Positions 16,536-26,361 of a stretch of DNA of 51,974 bases are shown here, in pieces. The position numbers were made by a program, and so were the translations under genes. The notes beneath the pieces are model-generated. The model was not told where the DNA came from. It saw only the letters and a program-made list of their open reading frames with translations, and did not search any database. Source of the DNA: an uncultured Bacteroidales bacterium (GTDB taxonomy: Bacteria > Bacteroidota > Bacteroidia > Bacteroidales > FEN-979); the NCBI GenBank assembly GCA_903875045.1, contig CAIQUS010000221.1:1-51974 (forward strand), in the 5' to 3' direction. Position 1 is the first letter of the stretch; every line of letters begins with the position of its first letter.

Positions 16536-19160
16536 ATGCGTTATACCCTTCTCTCTCTTTTGATCCTGATATTCATGGCTTCTGCGCCTGGATCATTTGC
16601 ACAGAATAAATTTTCCAAAGCAGCTGATGCAGCTTACGCTGATCAGATGTTTTTACTGGCTTTGCAGAAATACCAGAAGGCCTATTCGAAGGTCAAAAAC
16701 AATAAAGCCGAGCGTGACCGCATTTCATTGCGCATTGCAGAGTGTTACAAAATGATGAATAATACAAAAAAAGCCGAATCGGCTTATAAGAGATTAATTA
16801 TCAATGCTAAATACGTTAAAGAAAATCCAAAAGTGCTGCTTTGGTACGCCGACATGCTGAAAGCAAACAGCAATTACGACGAAGCAATAAAACAATATAA
16901 AGCTTACAAGGAGATCGGGCCCGCCGATCCGCATGCTGACCTTGGAATTGCCACCTCCACCCTGTCCAAAGAATGGATCGAAAATCCTACGAAATATGGG
17001 GTAAAATGGGAGAAAATGCTGAATACCAAGGAAGATGATTTCGCAGCTGCCTATGCGGATAAAAAATATATTTCCATCATTTTTACTTCCGACCGCAATG
17101 GTGCCAAGGGAAGGAATGTTGATAACTGGACAGGACTTGGGTTTTCCGACCTGTTTCTTTCACGCTTAGATCGTAAGGGAGACTGGAGCAAACCTGTTCT
17201 GGCTGATGCTGAAGGGATGATCAATTCCAAAGCCAATGACGGAGTCGGACAATTCAATCAGCGGTTTTCATCCTATTATTTCACCCGTTGCTGGAACGAG
17301 CCTAAACTTAAAAACGGATGCGCGATCATGAAGTCGAGCCGCCAGGGGAGTACAAATTGGTCGGAACCTGAAAAAGTCGAGTTAGGCGGTGATTCTTCAA
17401 CTGTTATGGGACACCCGAGCATCGGGTCGGATGAAACAATCTTTTTTTCCGCCGACCTTCCGGGTGGATTCGGAGGTAAAGATATCTGGATGGCTAAAAA
17501 GGATAAAAAGGGCGGTAAATATACCAAAGTGAACCTTGGCCCATTGATTAACACAGCTGGGGATGAACTTTTCCCCTTCATTCGCAACGACAGCCTTTTG
17601 TATTTTTCTTCCAATGGACTGCCGGGAATGGGCGGACTTGATATTTTTGTATCCACAAGATCAAAAACCGGTACCGCAAACACCTACCAGTGGAAGAATA
17701 CACAGATCAATACATCCATTGCAAACGCTGATGGAGCCACCAGTATCCAGTGGCAAAGTTATCCCGCCAACGCAACACTTGCAACTGCCGAAGCAGCCAC
17801 ATCCAGTGCCTATCAGGCAGGTGGGGCTATGACTTCCGACCGCTGGACCAAACCTATCAACTTGAAGTCACCCATCAATTCACCTGCTGATGATTTTGGC
17901 ATTGTATTCAATGGTGACGAATTGGAACAAGGGCTTTTTACCTCCAACAGACAGGGTGGAAAAGGGCGTGATGACATCTATTCCTTTATCATCCCGCCTG
18001 TTTATTATACACTTGAGGGTAATATCACTGATGACAGGACTTTACAACCGATCGCAGGGGCCAAAGTCAGAATTGTTGGCACGGATGGCAGGGCTCTGGA
18101 ATATAATACCGATGACAAGGGACATTACGCATTTAACAAAATGCAGATATTGGCAAATACAACCTACGACATTCTGGTTACACGGAAGGACTATTTCAAT
18201 GAAAAAGGCCGGGAAACAACCGTTGGGATTGAAAGAAGCAAAGACCTTGTTCGCAACTTTGTTTTGCGGCCAATACCCAAAAAACCTGTTGTTTTACCCG
18301 ACATTCTTTACGATCTGGCCAAATGGGACCTGAAACCCCAGTACAGGGATTCTCTGCAAGGTTTGATTGAAACCCTGGATGCCAATGAAAATATTGTAAT
18401 TGAACTTGCCTCACACACCGACTCACGCGACAGCGATGAACGGAATGACATTCTGTCACAAAAACGTGCGCAAAGTGTGGTTGATTACCTTATTTCACGG
18501 GGTATCGATCCCGATCGTCTTGTTGCAAGAGGCTATGGCGAACGTGTGCCCAGAACGCTGAATAAAGATATGACCAAAGAAGGTTATGCATTCAAGGCCG
18601 GCACGGTGCTGAGTGATTCCGTGATCAATCTTTTACCCAGTGCCAGTGTTAAAGAGGCAGCTTTTCAACTTAACAGGCGAAGTGAATTTTCCATCCTCAG
18701 AAATGATTATGTACCTAAATCCAAAATCACCAAAAATATTCCCGTCACCAAAATTGAAATGGTCGTGAAGCCTGAAGAAAACAATGTTCCTTTTAAAAAG
18801 ACCAAGGAGGGGCTACGGCAAGCTACGAGCTACATAAATGGGATCACCACTGATTTTATTTTTGACCCAAAAGAAAAGGAGGTCTTTATTTCGCCAGTTG
18901 TAACCCTGAAATTACTCAAAGAAGGAATCATCGATAAAACCAGCTTTGATGGAGATCCGACTAAAATTCTGGGAGACGGAACGGTAGCTGACAAAGCTGT
19001 TCTTACACTGAAGGAAATCAGGATCGGAAAAAACAGTGTCAGGGATATCAAAGCTACGGTAAATAAGAAAGTTCAATCGTTGCAATTCGGCGACACACTG
19101 TTAAAGAAATTCGGCAAATACAGCATCGATGATGCAACGAGCGAGATAATCTTCGAATGA
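16536..19160 (+). CDS. porE: PorE-like T9SS outer-membrane/periplasmic protein with OmpA domain
   Basis: Secreted 874-residue protein with the domain order described for PorE of the type IX secretion system: signal peptide (1-22, ending SFAQ), TPR-like helices (about 23-125), beta-propeller of PD40 blades (about 150-490, with ADLPGGFGGKDIW and SSNGLPGMGGLDIF), carboxypeptidase-regulatory-like domain (about 492-580), and OmpA-type peptidoglycan-binding domain (about 587-728, SHTDSRDSDERN). Two oddities: an Ala/Thr/Ser-rich insert (about 377-435) inside the propeller, and about 125 extra C-terminal residues resembling a retropepsin-like domain whose catalytic motif is lost (FDPKEKE at Asp777). 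The stop overlaps the purM-like start by 4 bases. Paralogues with this order exist, so PorE itself is likely but not certain. Confidence 0.78.
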   Translation: MRYTLLSLLILIFMASAPGSFAQNKFSKAADAAYADQMFLLALQKYQKAYSKVKNNKAERDRISLRIAECYKMMNNTKKAESAYKRLIINAKYVKENPKVLLWYADMLKANSNYDEAIKQYKAYKEIGPADPHADLGIATSTLSKEWIENPTKYGVKWEKMLNTKEDDFAAAYADKKYISIIFTSDRNGAKGRNVDNWTGLGFSDLFLSRLDRKGDWSKPVLADAEGMINSKANDGVGQFNQRFSSYYFTRCWNEPKLKNGCAIMKSSRQGSTNWSEPEKVELGGDSSTVMGHPSIGSDETIFFSADLPGGFGGKDIWMAKKDKKGGKYTKVNLGPLINTAGDELFPFIRNDSLLYFSSNGLPGMGGLDIFVSTRSKTGTANTYQWKNTQINTSIANADGATSIQWQSYPANATLATAEAATSSAYQAGGAMTSDRWTKPINLKSPINSPADDFGIVFNGDELEQGLFTSNRQGGKGRDDIYSFIIPPVYYTLEGNITDDRTLQPIAGAKVRIVGTDGRALEYNTDDKGHYAFNKMQILANTTYDILVTRKDYFNEKGRETTVGIERSKDLVRNFVLRPIPKKPVVLPDILYDLAKWDLKPQYRDSLQGLIETLDANENIVIELASHTDSRDSDERNDILSQKRAQSVVDYLISRGIDPDRLVARGYGERVPRTLNKDMTKEGYAFKAGTVLSDSVINLLPSASVKEAAFQLNRRSEFSILRNDYVPKSKITKNIPVTKIEMVVKPEENNVPFKKTKEGLRQATSYINGITTDFIFDPKEKEVFISPVVTLKLLKEGIIDKTSFDGDPTKILGDGTVADKAVLTLKEIRIGKNSVRDIKATVNKKVQSLQFGDTLLKKFGKYSIDDATSEIIFE

Positions 19161-20326
19161 TCAGCCATACCAGATATGAACTGCGAGGCGTTTCCTCCTC
19201 AAAGGAGGATGTGCATGCTGCCATAAAGCATATTGACAAAGGCTTATTCCCGGGTGCATTCTGTAAAATTGTTCCTGATTTTTTTGGTGGGGATGAAGAT
19301 TGGTGCAACATCATGCACGCCGATGGTGCCGGAACAAAATCATCCCTTGCATACCTGTATTGGAAAGAAACCGGGGACATTTCTGTTTGGCGGGGTATCG
19401 CACAGGATGCCATTGTGATGAACCTCGATGATCTGCTCTGTGTTGGCGCCACCCAAAACATTCTACTCTCTTCCACCATCGGACGCAACAAGAATCTTAT
19501 ACCCGGAGAAGTTATTTCTGAGATTATTCAGGGAACCGAAGAATTCCTGGCCGAATTGCGTAAATACGGTTTGGGTATATGGTCAACAGGCGGAGAAACC
19601 GCTGATGTGGGCGACCTGGTAAAAACCATCATTGTTGATTCTACCGTCAGTTGCCGGATGAAACGAAGCGACGTAATCGACAATGGCCAAATAAGGGCTG
19701 GTGATGTAATCGTGGGGCTCTCCTCATCGGGAAAAGCCAGTTATGAGAAAGAGTACAATGGCGGGATGGGCAGCAACGGCCTCACATCGGCACGTCATGA
19801 TGTTCTGCATAAGCACTATGCAACCCACTATCCTGAAAGTTTTGACAGCGGAATCCGCGACCTGCTGGTATACACAGGAACTAAAAAGTTGACCGATCCT
19901 TCCGGGGTTCCGGGGGTCGATATCGGGAAACTCATCCTGTCCCCTACCCGTACTTATGCACCTGTGGTGCGAAATATTTTTGACAAGTACCGGCAGAATA
20001 TTCACGGTATGGTCCATTGCAGTGGAGGAGGACAAACAAAAATTCTGCATTTTATTAATAACATGCACGTTATCAAAGATAACATGTTGCCTGTTCCACC
20101 TCTTTTCAGCCTCATTCAAACTGAATCAGGAACTTCATGGGAGGAAATGTATAAAGTTTTCAACATGGGACACCGGCTTGAATTTTACGTTCCTGAAAGT
20201 ATTGCCGGATCGATTATTGAAGCAGCCTTATCCTATAACATCGAGGCTCAAATTATCGGGCATTGTGAACCTGCCTCATCGAAAAAACTCACCCTCCGGT
20301 CACCATTCGGTGAATTTATCTATTAA
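19157..20326 (+). CDS. purM: PurM-like phosphoribosylformylglycinamidine cyclo-ligase
   Basis: AIR synthase family protein, 389 residues. It would close the imidazole ring of AIR from FGAM with ATP in purine synthesis. Family marks are the HADGAGTKSSLAYLYWK block near the N-terminus (the DGVGTK-like phosphate loop), MNLDDLLCVGA, the STGGETADVGD loop and VGLSSSGKASY. It belongs to the long Bacteroidota type, which differs from E. coli PurM (345 residues), so activity is inferred from family. The start overlaps the porE-like stop (ATGA), an unexpected partner for a metabolic gene. Another PurM/PurL-superfamily function is possible. Confidence 0.85.
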   Translation: MISHTRYELRGVSSSKEDVHAAIKHIDKGLFPGAFCKIVPDFFGGDEDWCNIMHADGAGTKSSLAYLYWKETGDISVWRGIAQDAIVMNLDDLLCVGATQNILLSSTIGRNKNLIPGEVISEIIQGTEEFLAELRKYGLGIWSTGGETADVGDLVKTIIVDSTVSCRMKRSDVIDNGQIRAGDVIVGLSSSGKASYEKEYNGGMGSNGLTSARHDVLHKHYATHYPESFDSGIRDLLVYTGTKKLTDPSGVPGVDIGKLILSPTRTYAPVVRNIFDKYRQNIHGMVHCSGGGQTKILHFINNMHVIKDNMLPVPPLFSLIQTESGTSWEEMYKVFNMGHRLEFYVPESIAGSIIEAALSYNIEAQIIGHCEPASSKKLTLRSPFGEFIY

Positions 20327-20376
20327 CCGGCCAACGAAGTTTTTTCAATCCTTTCCGGAAGAAGGCATCAAATGAC

Positions 20377-20415
20377 TAAATCGTATATCAAAAATCGTAA
20401 ATCGTAAATCGCAAA
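20377..20415. repeat. TCGTAAA heptamer array upstream of prfA
   Basis: AAATCGT-type units, four to five copies with variants, fill most of the space between purM and prfA. Same family as at 3500. Confidence 0.7.
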
Positions 20416-20434
20416 TTTTTCCATCATAAATGGT

Positions 20435-20442
20435 TAACTTTG
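20435..20442 (+). promoter_or_regulatory. -7 box ahead of prfA
   Basis: TAACTTTG, exact TAnnTTTG match, 22 bp before the ATG and directly after the heptamer array. No TTTG at the -33 position. Confidence 0.45.
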
Positions 20443-20464
20443 CACTCCCATTTCAAATTCAAAC

Positions 20465-21538
20465 ATGTTAGATAAATTAGAGGCCATTAAGATACGTTAC
20501 GAAGACATTCAGGTACAGATGAATGAGCCTTCGGTGATGAGTGATATGAAGAATTATATCAAACTCAACAAGGATTACAAGGAACTTCAGCCGATCATGG
20601 AGGCATTTGAAGTGTATAAAACGATCCTTTCGAATATTGACCATGCCAAAGATATCATCCACAATGAGAAGGATGAGGAATTCCGCACCATGGCCAAGGA
20701 AGAGTTAAATGTTCTTACCGCTGAAAAGGATAAAATTGAGGAAGAAATCAGGATGATGCTCATTCCGGCTGATCCTGAAGACGGGAAAAATGCCGTAATT
20801 GAAATCCGTGCCGGTACCGGAGGCGATGAAGCCAGTATTTTCGCAGGTGATCTTTACCGCATGTATTGCAAATTCTCTGAAGCCAAACGATGGAAAGTAG
20901 AACTGGTAGATTTTACAGAAGGTACCATGGGGGGCTTTAAGGAAATCATCTTCAATATCATGGGGGAAAATGTTTACGGACTGATGAAATATGAGTCCGG
21001 AGTGCACCGGGTTCAACGTGTTCCTCAAACGGAAACCCAGGGAAGGGTACACACCTCTGCAGCCACCGTGGCTGTTTTACCGGAAGCTGATGAGTTCGAC
21101 GTAGAAATAAAACAATCGGATGTGCGAAAGGATACCTTTTGCTCTTCGGGACCTGGCGGACAATCTGTCAACACAACCTATTCCGCCATCCGCCTGACAC
21201 ACATTCCTTCAAATATTGTGGTATCCTGCCAGGATGAAAAGTCACAGATCAAGAATTTCGAAAAAGCGATGAAGGTTTTACGTACCAGGCTTTACGAACT
21301 GGAACACCAGAAATATCTTGACGAAATCTCTAAAAAACGCAAAACCATGGTCTCCACGGGCGACCGTTCTGCAAAGATCCGAACATACAATTACCCGCAA
21401 AGCCGGGTGACTGACCACCGCATCAATATGACCCTCTATAATCTGCCGGTGGTACTGGATGGTGAAGTTGAACCATTGATCGAAGCGCTGCAGCTGGCTG
21501 AAAATGCTGAAAGACTTAAAGAAGCAGGGACGAATTGA
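20465..21538 (+). CDS. prfA: Peptide chain release factor 1
   Basis: Ends translation at UAA and UAG. The 357 residues carry the codon-reading tripeptide Pro-Gln-Thr (187-189) in [10 protein letters not shown], which marks RF1 rather than RF2 (SPF), and the peptidyl-hydrolysis motif Gly-Gly-Gln (231-233) in [13 protein letters not shown]. The N-terminal helical domain and the terminal block [14 protein letters not shown] are as in the family. It is probably transcribed with or just ahead of pyrF, with 131 bp of tandem repeat between them. No prmC methylase gene is adjacent. Confidence 0.97.
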   Translation: MLDKLEAIKIRYEDIQVQMNEPSVMSDMKNYIKLNKDYKELQPIMEAFEVYKTILSNIDHAKDIIHNEKDEEFRTMAKEELNVLTAEKDKIEEEIRMMLIPADPEDGKNAVIEIRAGTGGDEASIFAGDLYRMYCKFSEAKRWKVELVDFTEGTMGGFKEIIFNIMGENVYGLMKYESGVHRVQRVPQTETQGRVHTSAATVAVLPEADEFDVEIKQSDVRKDTFCSSGPGGQSVNTTYSAIRLTHIPSNIVVSCQDEKSQIKNFEKAMKVLRTRLYELEHQKYLDEISKKRKTMVSTGDRSAKIRTYNYPQSRVTDHRINMTLYNLPVVLDGEVEPLIEALQLAENAERLKEAGTN

Positions 21539-21636
21539 TGTGATGCTGTGATGATGGGATGATGTGATGATGTGATAATATGATGATGTGATGATGTGAT
21601 GATTTGATAATGGGATGATTTGAAGATGTGAGGATG
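21537..21636. repeat. GATGATGT-type tandem repeat
   Basis: About twelve imperfect 8-bp units (GATGATGT, GATGATGG, GATAATGG and similar) fill the gap between prfA and pyrF. A second array of the same kind is at 26803-26896. Confidence 0.85.
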
Positions 21637-21669
21637 TTTGTTTTTTGTTCTTTTTAAATTTTATATTTC

Positions 21670-22515
21670 ATGGATCGTAGTTTGCTTGTTGGTCTTATTT
21701 TTTCAAAAAAATCGTTCCTTTGCATCGGATTGGATACAGATTTGACAAAAATCCCTTCACATCTGCTGGAAACTGAGGATCCCATCTTTGAGTTCAACAA
21801 GGCAATCATAGATTCTACGCATGATTTGTGCATTGCTTACAAGCCCAATTTTGCATTTTATGAATGCTATGGGGCTCAGGGTTGGAAAAGTCTGACAAAG
21901 ACCATTCAGTATATCAACCTGACTTATCCGGGGCAATTATTTTCCATTGCAGATGCCAAAAGAGGCGACATTGGCAACACCTCACAACAATACGCCAGGG
22001 CCATGTTCGATCCATCATCATCCGGGATGGAATTCGATGCTGTGACGGTTGCCCCTTATATGGGCGAAGATTCTGTAAAACCTTTCCTCTCCTACCCGGG
22101 AAAATGGATTATCGTTCTGGCGCTGACTTCCAATAAAGGCGCTGCCGATTTTCAGTTCTTTCAGAACGGAGATCAGAGACTTTTTGAGCAAGTGCTGTCG
22201 AAGTCACAGCAATGGGGCAACAATGAGAATATGATGTACGTGGTGGGTGCCACACAGGCTGAGATGCTATGTGACATCCGAAAGATCGTACCAGACCATT
22301 TCCTGCTCGTTCCAGGTGTAGGGGCACAGGGTGGCAGTCTGCTGGAGGTGGCAAAATATGGCCTGACTAAACAGTGCGGGCTGATTGTAAACTCCTCCCG
22401 GAATATCATCTATGCATCCTCCGGTCCCGACTTTGCCATGAAGGCGAGGGAAGAAGCACTGAAAATGCAACAAGAGATGGCTGCAATACTCGGATTTACC
22501 CAAACGAAATGCTAA
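21670..22515 (+). CDS. pyrF: Orotidine 5'-phosphate decarboxylase, type 2
   Basis: Last step of UMP synthesis, OMP to UMP. The 281-residue length and the active-site block [12 protein letters not shown], with Asp95, Lys97 and Asp100, place it in the longer type 2 (TIGR02127-like) group used by Bacteroidota and mycobacteria. CIGLDTDL near residue 22 and the C-terminal phosphate-binding [11 protein letters not shown] are also present. The stop lies 3 bp from the convergent ilvE stop, with no terminator between them. Confidence 0.95.
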   Translation: MDRSLLVGLIFSKKSFLCIGLDTDLTKIPSHLLETEDPIFEFNKAIIDSTHDLCIAYKPNFAFYECYGAQGWKSLTKTIQYINLTYPGQLFSIADAKRGDIGNTSQQYARAMFDPSSSGMEFDAVTVAPYMGEDSVKPFLSYPGKWIIVLALTSNKGAADFQFFQNGDQRLFEQVLSKSQQWGNNENMMYVVGATQAEMLCDIRKIVPDHFLLVPGVGAQGGSLLEVAKYGLTKQCGLIVNSSRNIIYASSGPDFAMKAREEALKMQQEMAAILGFTQTKC

Positions 22516-22518
22516 CGG

Positions 22519-23538
22519 CTATTCAACAATCGTAATCCATCCGTGGGTGTCAGGCTCAACGCCTTCCTGGATTCCTTTAAGTTTGTTGTACAGTTTTTGT
22601 GAAATGGTTCCGGGCTGACCGTTTTTACAATACTTGTATTCTATGCCCGTGTCGCGGTCATGGATCATACAGATGGGAGAAATCACTGCTGCTGTCCCAC
22701 AAGCGCCAACCTCTTCAAAATCGGCAAGTTCTTCCACCGGGACCTGACGTTGTTCAACTTTCATCCCCATCTCTTCCGCCAAAACACGCAGCGACATATT
22801 GGTAATGGATGGTAGAATTGAAGAAGAATCGGGTGTGATGTAAGTATTGTTTTTAATCCCAAAGAAATTTGCCGGGCCAGCTTCATCGATGTATTTTTTC
22901 TCGCGGGCATCCAGGAAAATACAGGAAGCAAATCCATCCTTATGGGCACGTTGCCCTGCACGCAAACTGGCAGCATAGTTTCCACCCACTTTGATATGCC
23001 CGGTGCCAAGCGGTGCAGCACGGTCGAAATCGCGAACAATCTGCATCTTCACCGGATTAAAACCTTCTTTGAAATATGGGCCTACAGGGCCGACAAATAC
23101 CATAAACATATATTCCCTGGCGGGGCTTACCCCAACCTGTGCACCAGTTCCGATCAGCAACGGCCGGATATAAAGAGAAGCGCCTTCGCCATAAGGCGGA
23201 ACATATTTCAGGTTCAATTTAACAGCTTTGAGTACCACTTCCGTAAACAATTCAACCGGAACTTCAGCCATCATGACACCCTGGGCCGATTTGATCATTC
23301 GTTTGGCATTTTCTTCCAACCGAAAAATCCTGATCTTGCCATCTTTGCCGGTAAATGCTTTCATTCCTTCAAATGCCTCTTGTCCATAGTGCAGGCAGGT
23401 GGCAGCCATGTGCATGGAAATGATTTCTGAGTCGGTTATCTCCAACTCACCCCATTTTCCATCTTTATAATAACACCGGACATTGTAATCTGTTTTAAAG
23501 TAGCCAAAGGGTAGGTTTTTCCAATCAATCGCGTTCAT
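22519..23538 (-). CDS. ilvE: Branched-chain amino acid aminotransferase
   Basis: PLP enzyme (fold type IV) that transfers the amino group between glutamate and Leu, Ile or Val. The 339 residues fit the longer, eukaryote-like BCAT II group: YGQEAFEGMKAF, RPLLIGTGAQVGVSPA and GHIKVGGNYAAS, with Lys183 as the PLP lysine. The C-terminal EVGACGTAAVISPI binds the cofactor phosphate. It is monocistronic on the minus strand and divergent from htpG. Confidence 0.95.
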   Translation of the reverse strand: MNAIDWKNLPFGYFKTDYNVRCYYKDGKWGELEITDSEIISMHMAATCLHYGQEAFEGMKAFTGKDGKIRIFRLEENAKRMIKSAQGVMMAEVPVELFTEVVLKAVKLNLKYVPPYGEGASLYIRPLLIGTGAQVGVSPAREYMFMVFVGPVGPYFKEGFNPVKMQIVRDFDRAAPLGTGHIKVGGNYAASLRAGQRAHKDGFASCIFLDAREKKYIDEAGPANFFGIKNNTYITPDSSSILPSITNMSLRVLAEEMGMKVEQRQVPVEELADFEEVGACGTAAVISPICMIHDRDTGIEYKYCKNGQPGTISQKLYNKLKGIQEGVEPDTHGWITIVE

Positions 23539-23623
23539 AAGTGAGGGTTTTTAGAGACGTAAAATTAGGAATTTTAATTATCTGAAATTCAAATTTAAAA
23601 AATATTCATACATCAATTTCCAT

Positions 23624-23640
23624 TGTCATTTTGTCAGACA
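23624..23640 (+). promoter_or_regulatory. TGTCA direct/inverted repeat upstream of the htpG promoter
   Basis: TGTCA-TTT-TGTCA followed by GACA gives both a direct repeat and a TGTC-A-GACA dyad. It lies 8 bp upstream of the sigma-54-like element, closer than a usual enhancer. It may be a regulator site; no protein can be named. Confidence 0.35.
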
Positions 23641-23648
23641 CCTTGTTG

Positions 23649-23664
23649 TGGCATTACCTTTGAC
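23649..23664 (+). promoter_or_regulatory. Sigma-54-like promoter of htpG
   Basis: TGGCATTACCTTTGAC matches the -24/-12 consensus TGGCAY-N5-TTGC with correct spacing and one change (TTGA instead of TTGC). Transcription would start near 23675, 26 nt before the ATG at 23701. This also argues against any htpG start upstream. Confidence 0.45.
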
Positions 23665-23700
23665 AGGTACGTTCGCAACAATCAAAAAACTATTATCACT

Positions 23701-25611
23701 ATGCAAAAAGGTAAAATTAACGTTCAAACTGAGAACATTTTTCCAATAATCAAAAAATTCCTCTATTCGGAGCATGAAATATTCCTGCGTGAATTGATTT
23801 CCAATGCCGTGGATGCCACACAAAAGCTTAAAACGCTTGCTGCGCTTGGAAAATACAGTGGAGACATCAGTGATCTGACCATTGAAGTGACCCTGGATAC
23901 CAAGAAAAAAACCATCTCCATCAAAGATAAAGGTATCGGGATGACATCGGCTGAAGTGGACAAATACATCAACCAGATTGCCTTTTCCAGTGCGGAAGAA
24001 TTCATTAAAAAATTTAAAACCAAGTCAGAATCAGAAATGAACGCCATCATTGGCCATTTCGGATTGGGATTCTATTCCAGTTTCATGGTTTCCGACAAGG
24101 TTGATATTTTCACTAAAACCTATCAGAAGAAGGGCGAAACTGCAGGTGTTCACTGGGAATGTGATGGCAGTCCTGATTATACCATGGATGAATGCGATAA
24201 AAGTGACCGTGGCACTGAGGTGATCCTGCACATTACCGATGATTCGAAAGATTATCTGGAAGAGCATACACTCCTTGGCATTCTTAAAAAATATTGCAAA
24301 TTCCTTCCGGTGCCGATTCAATTCGGAACTGAAAAGACCTGGGAGAAAGTTGAAGGGGAGAAAGACAAAGATGGCAATGACAAGCAGGTTGAGATTGAAA
24401 AACCACGCATCATCAACAACACCGATCCTATCTGGAAAAAGAAACCGGTTGATCTTAAAGACGAGGATTATAAAAACTTTTACAGGGAACTTTACCCCTA
24501 CTCCTTTGATGAGCCCTTGTTTTGGATACATCTCAATGTGGATTATCCCTTCAACCTCACCGGAATTCTCTATTTCCCAAAAGTAAAAAGAAACCTTGAG
24601 GTTCAGAAAGATAAAATTCAATTGTATTGTAACCAGGTTTTTGTGACCGATTCAGTGGAAGGAATTGTTCCAGACTTTCTGACCCTGCTTCATGGTGTGA
24701 TCGACTCTCCTGATATTCCATTGAATGTTTCACGCAGCTATCTGCAGAGCGATCCCAACGTGAAAAAGATCTCAAACCATATCACCAAAAAAGTGGCTGA
24801 CAAACTTGAGTCTCTTTTCAAAGAAACCCGTCCGGAATTTGAAGCAAAATGGGACGATATCAAAGTATTCATCGAATATGGAATTATTTCCCAGCCTGAA
24901 TTCTACGACCGGGCTAAAAAATTCTGTCTGCTGAAAAATGTCGACAACAAATATTTCACATTTGAAGAGTATGAAAATCTCGTTAAGTCAACCCAAAAGG
25001 ACAAAGACGGACAACTCATTTACATTTATGCAACCAACCAGCATGATCAATACAGTTTTATCGAATCGGTCAAAGCCCGTGGATACGATGTACTGATGAT
25101 GGATGGAGTTCTCGAAGCCCATTTCATTAACACATTGGAGCAAAAACTGGAAAAAACCCGGTTTACCCGCGTTGATGCCGATACGGTTGAAAAACTCATA
25201 AAAAAAGAGGATGCCCTTCCCTCCAAACTCAATGAAGACCAACAGAAATCGTTGAAGGAGATGTTTGAAAAGCAGATTGATGGTAAAAAATTCTCCATCG
25301 TTTTTGAAAGTTTAAGTGAAAAGGAGTCACCCCTCCTCATCACCCAAAATGAATTTATGCGACGGATGAAAGATATGTCGGCACTTGGCGGCGGCGGCGG
25401 TTATGGATTTATGGGAGAAATGCCCGAAAACTACAACATGGTTGTCAATTCAAATAATCCGCTGATTGGCAGGCTGTTGCTTGAGCCTGACGCTGACAAA
25501 CAAACAAGTACTATCAAACATTTGTTCGACCTTGCACTGCTCGCCCAGAATATGCTGAAAGGCAAGGATCTGGCGGAGTTTATCAAGCGGAGTACGGAAC
25601 AGATGGCGTAG
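23701..25611 (+). CDS. htpG: Hsp90-family chaperone HtpG
   Basis: ATP-dependent cytosolic chaperone. From ATG 23701 it has 636 residues; the frame is open back to 23623, but those 26 extra residues (Cys-rich, unrelated to the family) would lie upstream of the predicted transcription start. The GHKL ATPase is clear: FLRELISNAVDATQ (ATP/Mg), IKDKGIGMT, IGHFGLGFYSSFMV. The middle domain has LNVSRSYLQSDPNV with the catalytic Arg. A GGGGGYGF linker sits near the C-terminal dimerisation domain. No MEEVD tail, as expected in bacteria. It stands alone and is probably stress-induced, given the sigma-54-like element. Confidence 0.96.
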   Translation: MQKGKINVQTENIFPIIKKFLYSEHEIFLRELISNAVDATQKLKTLAALGKYSGDISDLTIEVTLDTKKKTISIKDKGIGMTSAEVDKYINQIAFSSAEEFIKKFKTKSESEMNAIIGHFGLGFYSSFMVSDKVDIFTKTYQKKGETAGVHWECDGSPDYTMDECDKSDRGTEVILHITDDSKDYLEEHTLLGILKKYCKFLPVPIQFGTEKTWEKVEGEKDKDGNDKQVEIEKPRIINNTDPIWKKKPVDLKDEDYKNFYRELYPYSFDEPLFWIHLNVDYPFNLTGILYFPKVKRNLEVQKDKIQLYCNQVFVTDSVEGIVPDFLTLLHGVIDSPDIPLNVSRSYLQSDPNVKKISNHITKKVADKLESLFKETRPEFEAKWDDIKVFIEYGIISQPEFYDRAKKFCLLKNVDNKYFTFEEYENLVKSTQKDKDGQLIYIYATNQHDQYSFIESVKARGYDVLMMDGVLEAHFINTLEQKLEKTRFTRVDADTVEKLIKKEDALPSKLNEDQQKSLKEMFEKQIDGKKFSIVFESLSEKESPLLITQNEFMRRMKDMSALGGGGGYGFMGEMPENYNMVVNSNNPLIGRLLLEPDADKQTSTIKHLFDLALLAQNMLKGKDLAEFIKRSTEQMA

Positions 25612-25616
25612 GGATT

Positions 25617-25656
25617 AATTACGATTTACGATTTACGAATTACGAATTACGAATTT
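25617..25656. repeat. TTTACGA/TTACGAA heptamer array after htpG
   Basis: Five to six 7-bp units between htpG and lemA, same family as at 3500. Confidence 0.75.
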
Positions 25657-25705
25657 TGAGCTTTGAATTGTTATTTAATATTAATTATTTCTAAAACTTT
25701 GAATC

Positions 25706-26302
25706 ATGAAATTAAGTAAAGGTTGGATTATTTTAATCGTAGTAATAGGTTTGATCTTATTACTCATCGGATGGGCAACCGGTATCAACAATAGTTTGGT
25801 CACCAAGGAAGAAGGTGTTAACACGGCCTGGGCTAACGTGGAAAATGTATACCAGCGGAGGCTTGATCTGATTCCAAACCTGGTAAACACGGTGAAGGGA
25901 GTTGCAAAATTCGAACAGCAAACACTTACCGCGGTTATCGAAGCACGGGCAAAAGCTACCAGTGTTCAGATAAATCCTAAAAACCTGGATGAAGGTTCGC
26001 TGCAAAAGTTCCAGGAAGCCCAGAATGGAGTTAGTTCTGCCCTGGGACGACTGATGGTTGTGGTTGAAAAGTATCCTGAGTTGAAAGCTACCCAAAATTT
26101 TTCGGAATTACAGGCGCAGCTGGAAGGAACCGAAAACCGTATCACAGTTGAACGGATGAAATTCAACGAATCGGCAAAGGATTACAACACCTACCTTCGC
26201 CAATTTCCAAACAGCATGTTTGCCAGCATGCTGGGATTTCAGAAAAAAGCCTATTTCCAGGCACAGGCTGGCGCTGAAAAAGCACCAGAGGTTCAGTTCT
26301 AA
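25706..26302 (+). CDS. lemA: LemA family protein
   Basis: A 198-residue membrane-anchored protein with a single N-terminal helix (about 8-28) and a coiled, all-helical outer domain. The blocks NSLVTKEEGVNTAWANVENVYQRR and RRLDLIPNLVNTVKG are diagnostic of LemA. Molecular role unknown; LemA genes are usually next to TPM-domain genes, exactly as here (two follow on the same strand), so the three likely act together at the membrane. Confidence 0.93.
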   Translation: MKLSKGWIILIVVIGLILLLIGWATGINNSLVTKEEGVNTAWANVENVYQRRLDLIPNLVNTVKGVAKFEQQTLTAVIEARAKATSVQINPKNLDEGSLQKFQEAQNGVSSALGRLMVVVEKYPELKATQNFSELQAQLEGTENRITVERMKFNESAKDYNTYLRQFPNSMFASMLGFQKKAYFQAQAGAEKAPEVQF

Positions 26303-26361
26303 CACCCGATTGACAGATGGTTTTGGCAACTGCCTGACCAATAAACTACAAACTCAATGGT

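Noticed and set aside
22942-23430. Plus-strand 162-residue frame
   Set aside because: Antisense to ilvE and without recognisable features.
23623-23700. 26-residue extension of HtpG
   Set aside because: No family counterpart, and it would start upstream of the predicted transcription start.
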